From: JAAXGI01 sp963579625
GTDB taxonomy: Bacteria; Gemmatimonadota; Gemmatimonadetes; Longimicrobiales; Gaopeijiaceae
DNA: 9,805 bases
Direction of reading: 5' to 3'
Assembly: GCA_963579625.1 (NCBI GenBank)
Contig: CAUZHN010000089.1
Location: 1-9,805, forward strand
The notes under the pieces were generated by a model. That model saw only the letters and a program-made list of their open reading frames with translations, was not told where the DNA came from and searched no databases. The translations under genes were made by a program, and so were the position numbers. Positions 7,025 to 9,805 of the stretch are shown here, piece after piece; the first letter of the stretch is position 1, and each line of letters begins with the position of its first letter.

Positions 7025-7916
7025 TCAGGTCGAGCGGGAGCAGGTGTCTGGGCTCCAGCCCGATTCTGGTCGGATAGGACGGTTTCTGGAATCTCTCAGC
7101 CGCCCGGGCCGTCGTTGGACCGTGGAACTGCGCCCACCGGCAATGGATCTGTCCGTGGAAGGGTCAGTAGATGTCTGGATTGAACTCAACCGGACGGTAC
7201 GTGCTCTGCTTGGAGATGGGCGGTTTGTTCTGTTCACCGATGGTGCCGTGGGGTCCCGAGAGGAGGAGAGCCTACAGCACGTGACATCGAATCTTGGTCA
7301 GGATACGGACCTCTCTCGGGTTGTTCCCTTCCTTACCTGTAAGCACACTCTGGACTATTGCCTCCTCTTTGCGAGGAGAGCTGCCGCTCATGGCGTGGAT
7401 GCGATTACGGTTACAGGGGGGGACGAGAGCGTTGGACTTCCACGCTGCGTTTCACGATCGAGAGATCTGAGGCGGCTCATCAGAGAGCGGGTACCGGAGC
7501 TCCGGCTGGGCGCGTGGGTTAACCCCTCTAGGGACTCGACCGAGCAGGTCGAGTTGCTCCTGGATCCGGAGCATTGCGCCGACTATTACGTTATGCAGGT
7601 GGTGTCTCACCATCGGCTGGAACCCCTCGATAGATTTCTGGAAGAGGCCGTTCGACGGGGGTTAAAGCTCCCGGGCCTGGTGGGTGTCTTCTTCTATAGG
7701 AGCGCTTCGTTGAAAACTCTCACCCGCCTCGAAGAATTCATCCCGGTGCCCCGGGAGGAACTCGTCGCCGAGTTCTCTGCCGGGGCTTCTGCCGAAGCCG
7801 TGTGCGCGCGGACTCTAAGGGCTCTTGCGGATCGCGGAGTCGAGAAGACATACATCAGCAATCTGGACCCCCGCCGAGCGGCAAGGTGTCTCGACGCACT
7901 TGAACGAATGCTCTGA
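7014..7916 (+). CDS. Methylenetetrahydrofolate reductase-like protein (YitJ C-terminal type), divergent
   Basis: This 300-residue protein looks like the flavin-dependent barrel that reduces methylene-THF to methyl-THF, the MetH substrate. Supporting segments are WTVELRPP (35-42) with the conserved Glu E38, LFTDGAVGSRE (73-83) matching the ADNPLASPR region of YitJ-type reductases, PFLTCK (105-110) matching HLTC, ITVTGGDES (131-139) matching the GD loop, and YYVMQVV (191-197) carrying the conserved Gln Q195. Several usual active-site residues differ: Phe replaces the His of HLTC, and Gly replaces the Arg before GD of E. coli MetF. Flavin binding and activity are therefore less certain than the fold. 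The TTG start at 7014 is chosen because GAGAGGAGAGG ends 7 bases upstream; it overlaps the previous gene by 11 bases, implying coupling. The Shine-Dalgarno can fold into a small GGAG/CTCC hairpin (7000-7011) that a ribosome finishing the upstream gene would open. A GTG at 7044 is the alternative start. It is the last gene of the operon. Confidence 0.75.
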   Translation: MSSDQVEREQVSGLQPDSGRIGRFLESLSRPGRRWTVELRPPAMDLSVEGSVDVWIELNRTVRALLGDGRFVLFTDGAVGSREEESLQHVTSNLGQDTDLSRVVPFLTCKHTLDYCLLFARRAAAHGVDAITVTGGDESVGLPRCVSRSRDLRRLIRERVPELRLGAWVNPSRDSTEQVELLLDPEHCADYYVMQVVSHHRLEPLDRFLEEAVRRGLKLPGLVGVFFYRSASLKTLTRLEEFIPVPREELVAEFSAGASAEAVCARTLRALADRGVEKTYISNLDPRRAARCLDALERML

Positions 7917-8002
7917 TTCCGATTGTCCAGCTGGCCCAGGGGATCAATGCTGCGGGTTGAGCCGGTCGATCGTGACGGAAAGTCGCAGGAAGAAGGTGAC
8001 CC

Positions 8003-9031
8003 CTAGGGAGTTTCAGCAGCCCCGGAGTCGACACCCAGCTGCCGCATGATGGCCTGGCCGATCTCACCCAGCGTTTCTACCCCGTGCACGTCGTGCGGCA
8101 GTAGGTTCAGGTGGACCCGCTGGAGGCGCACAAACGTACTGTCGATTTCGTCCCGGTACTCCTGTTCCTGAGCCCGACGCTCCTGGAGAAAGTCCCCATC
8201 GGCTTCGGGCGGTAAAAGGCGATTCACGACCATTCCCGCCACTGGCACGTCGAACTTGCGCAGCAAGTCGAGCATCTTCCTGCTCTCGAGAATCGGCAGC
8301 CGTTCAGCGGTGAGCACCAGGAGAAATGCGGTGACCGCCGGGTCGGTCAGGAGGGCACGCGCCCGATGGAATTTCCGGCGCCGGGTCAGAAGAATGTCTT
8401 GGATTCGGCCGTCACGACTGTCGTCCGGCTCCTCCTTCGATCCGCCGATCATCCCGAACTCATCCTCTCGCGAGTGATCACGGCCGAAGACCTTGAGCAG
8501 CTCACCCAATCGTCGCGACCGGTCCTGGTGGCCGAGCATGCCATCGCTCCACGCGGACAGCACCTCGGGCAAGGAAAGAAGCCGGATCGTGTGCCCTGAG
8601 GGGGCCGTATCGAAGATCAACAGGTCGAAGCGGCTCTTCGCGTCCGCCATCAAGTCGGCCATGCGTTCGAGCAACGCCGCCTCCACCGTTCCGGGAGAAT
8701 GGCGGGCGAGTTCGAGCTGTCGGTCTATCTCACCATACATCTTGGGCGCGACCAACGACTTCATGCTCATCTTGACTGTCGCGATGTGGCTCTCGGCTTC
8801 GGCCTCCGGGTCGATCTCCAGACCCGTGAGGTTGGGGCTGAGGGAGGTCTCCTCGTTTCCGATCTTTGTATCGAAAACGTCGCCGAGCGAATGCGCGGGG
8901 TCCGTCGAGACGAGCAGCGTTGCACGGCCCGAATCAGCCGCCATCAGCCCGAGCGCACCGGCGGTCGTGGTCTTACCGACGCCACCCTTCCCGCCCACGA
9001 AGATGATGCGCCTGTCGAAGAGGTGATCCAC
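8003..9031 (-). CDS. ArsA/GET3-family ATPase, single domain, cysteine-free
   Basis: This 342-residue protein is a deviant-Walker P-loop ATPase of the SIMIBI class. It has GGKGGVGKTT (13-22, with the signature lysine K15), VSTDPAHSLGD (41-51, A-loop/switch I) and FDTAPSGHTIRLLSLP (140-155, switch II). These are the diagnostic motifs of ArsA and GET3/TRC40, which act as dimers and couple ATP hydrolysis to metalloid efflux or membrane-protein targeting. Only one nucleotide domain is present, unlike E. coli ArsA. There is not a single cysteine in the sequence, so neither an ArsA-type arsenite site nor a GET3-type CXXC zinc site exists; an arsenic-pump role is therefore unlikely. The GTG start at 9031 has AGGAGT about 11 bases upstream. 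It follows the small Cys-Cys protein by 29 bases and is the last gene of a cstA-led operon. It probably acts with those partners; its client is unknown. Confidence 0.9.
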   Translation of the reverse strand: MDHLFDRRIIFVGGKGGVGKTTTAGALGLMAADSGRATLLVSTDPAHSLGDVFDTKIGNEETSLSPNLTGLEIDPEAEAESHIATVKMSMKSLVAPKMYGEIDRQLELARHSPGTVEAALLERMADLMADAKSRFDLLIFDTAPSGHTIRLLSLPEVLSAWSDGMLGHQDRSRRLGELLKVFGRDHSREDEFGMIGGSKEEPDDSRDGRIQDILLTRRRKFHRARALLTDPAVTAFLLVLTAERLPILESRKMLDLLRKFDVPVAGMVVNRLLPPEADGDFLQERRAQEQEYRDEIDSTFVRLQRVHLNLLPHDVHGVETLGEIGQAIMRQLGVDSGAAETP

Positions 9032-9060
9032 GGTTTGCTACGACTCCTGAGCCATCGCCC

Positions 9061-9339
9061 CTAGCAACACCTGAAATCGTCGAGAGGCGAATGCTCCATG
9101 CCCGCCCGTTTGTGCCACTCGTGGAACTTCTCCAGCATGATCGGCTGCAGCTCGAGTGTGTAGTACGTGGCGGGGTTCGGGATCCCCATCATCTCTGAGA
9201 AGATGAGCAGCATGAAGAGATCGTCCTGCTCACGCTTCGCACGCGCGACCATGCCCCGGTAAGGCGCGTTGTAGGCCTCAGAAGCCAGGTACGCCAACCG
9301 ACGGAACCACCTCTTGATGTCAGTCCACGTGATTCTCAT
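9061..9339 (-). CDS. Small protein ending in Cys-Cys (cory-CC-star-like), between cstA and an ArsA-family ATPase
   Basis: The 92-residue product has no transmembrane segment or signal peptide. It starts with a basic, aromatic helix (WTDIKRWFRRLAYLASEAYN), has a central stretch REQDDLFMLLIFSEMMGIPNP (37-56), and ends DDFRCC directly before the stop. C91 and C92 are its only cysteines. I recall a RefSeq family of small proteins named cory-CC-star for a terminal Cys-Cys, found beside CstA and ArsA-type genes, and this protein fits; that match is from memory. The ATG has AAGG/GGCGGG upstream. It begins 25 bases after the cstA stop and ends 29 bases before the ATPase start, so it is cotranscribed with both. 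A terminal CC pair suggests metal binding or thiol chemistry, but the function is unknown. E. coli YbdD and YjiX, encoded after CstA-family genes, also end in Arg-Cys-Cys without other evident similarity. Confidence 0.85.
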   Translation of the reverse strand: MRITWTDIKRWFRRLAYLASEAYNAPYRGMVARAKREQDDLFMLLIFSEMMGIPNPATYYTLELQPIMLEKFHEWHKRAGMEHSPLDDFRCC

Positions 9340-9364
9340 TCAGCCCGCCCTTCTTTGCTCAACC

Positions 9365-9805
9365 CTATGAAGCCGCAGCCGCCTTCTTCTCCCGAGAGAA
9401 CGCAGAGGTCGACTCGAGGATCACGAAGATCGCCAGGATGATCACCACGACGTCTAGCGTCATCAGTATATAGCTACCCCCGTTAAACAGATCCCACAGC
9501 TGATAGATCGCGGCCAGGAAGGACATCGTCGTAACGAACACCATGGGGACGAGAGTAAAGATGTACCGTCGCCTGAGCTTGACCAACATGACGCTGATCA
9601 CCAGCAGCGTCAGGCCCGCCAGCAACTGGTTGGTGGTGCCGAACAGGGGCCAGATGAGCATACCACCCTGCCCGTCCGCACCACCCGCTCCGAACGCCAG
9701 CGCAAGGCACGCCGCCACCGCCAAGAACGTCGCGATATATCCGTTCTGCAACGCAGGAATCTTGTAGATGGTGCCCCATTCCTGGATGATGAAACGCTGG
9801 AGGCG
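9365..9805 (-). CDS. cstA: Carbon starvation protein A (CstA) family transporter, C-terminal part
   Basis: The gene enters from the right edge, and only its last 146 residues are visible, with no start codon in the window. CstA proteins are large polytopic inner-membrane transporters (about 550-700 aa); characterised members take up pyruvate, and peptides have also been proposed. The fragment reads RLQRFIIQEWGTIYKIPALQ, then has four hydrophobic segments, including the family-typical MLIWPLFGTTNQLLAGLTLL. The others are near GYIATFLAVAACLALAFG, YIFTLVPMVFVTTMSFLAAIY and YILMTLDVVVIILAIFVIL. A short basic cytoplasmic tail (SREKKAAAAS) ends the protein. It is the first visible gene of an operon with the Cys-Cys protein and the ArsA-family ATPase. 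The family is clear; the substrate is not determinable from this fragment. Confidence 0.92.
   Translation of the reverse strand, partial: RLQRFIIQEWGTIYKIPALQNGYIATFLAVAACLALAFGAGGADGQGGMLIWPLFGTTNQLLAGLTLLVISVMLVKLRRRYIFTLVPMVFVTTMSFLAAIYQLWDLFNGGSYILMTLDVVVIILAIFVILESTSAFSREKKAAAAS

Noticed and set aside
7917..8002. Bidirectional terminator between the convergent MTHFR-like and ArsA-family genes
   Set aside because: Only short or imperfect inverted repeats (for example CCAGCTGG) are present, with no U tract on either strand. Nothing convincing can be called in this gap.
8493..9026. Plus-strand open frame of 177 codons opposite the ArsA-family gene
   Set aside because: Low-complexity Ser/Pro/Arg translation, antisense to a gene with diagnostic ATPase motifs.
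8003..9031. Arsenite efflux ATPase (ars operon)
   Set aside because: There is one nucleotide domain, no cysteines for arsenite, and no arsB, arsC, arsR or arsD nearby. The neighbours are cstA and a small Cys-Cys protein.

Overview
The window is a moderately GC-rich bacterial chromosomal segment with short intergenic gaps and overlapping genes. No tRNA, rRNA, insertion sequence, CRISPR array or phage gene is visible. The lineage cannot be fixed from the sequence alone. The gene content (cobalamin-dependent MetH, a split YitJ-type pair, and a CstA / small Cys-Cys protein / ArsA-family trio) makes me think tentatively of a Gemmatimonadota-like or other non-model environmental bacterium, but this is a low-confidence inference.

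Left part (1-2004, minus strand): a DoxX-like four-helix membrane protein runs off the left edge. Upstream of it lies a 504-residue NOL1/NOP2/Sun-family (RsmB/RsmF-like) RNA cytosine-5 methyltransferase with a linker and a C-terminal accessory domain.

Centre (2005-7916, plus strand): this is a methionine and one-carbon operon. A sigma70-like promoter (about 2102-2131) is followed within some 10-20 bases by a compact pseudoknot aptamer that matches the SAM-II class of S-adenosylmethionine riboswitch (about 2147-2197). Next come a perfect 7-bp intrinsic terminator with a U tract (2204-2234) and a leader ending in a strong Shine-Dalgarno sequence. The riboswitch and terminator share sequence in a way that gives a plausible SAM-dependent OFF switch. 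The operon holds full-length metH (1266 aa), then a stand-alone homocysteine-methyltransferase domain protein that overlaps it by 4 bases, then a methylenetetrahydrofolate-reductase-like protein that overlaps the second gene by 11 bases. The last two together look like a split version of the fused YitJ-type protein. As a unit the operon would make methyl-THF, pass the methyl group to homocysteine, and be shut off by the end product SAM.

Right part (8003-9805, minus strand, convergent with the met operon): the C-terminal end of a carbon-starvation protein A (CstA) transporter, a 92-residue protein ending in Cys-Cys-stop, and a single-domain ArsA/GET3-family ATPase lie 25-30 bases apart and form one operon. 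The layout parallels the E. coli btsT-yjiX-yjiA arrangement (CstA-family transporter, small protein ending in Cys-Cys, P-loop NTPase), but with an unrelated small protein and an ArsA-type NTPase.

The two observations most worth following are the SAM-II switch with its built-in terminator/antiterminator ahead of metH, and the CstA / CC-tail / ArsA trio.
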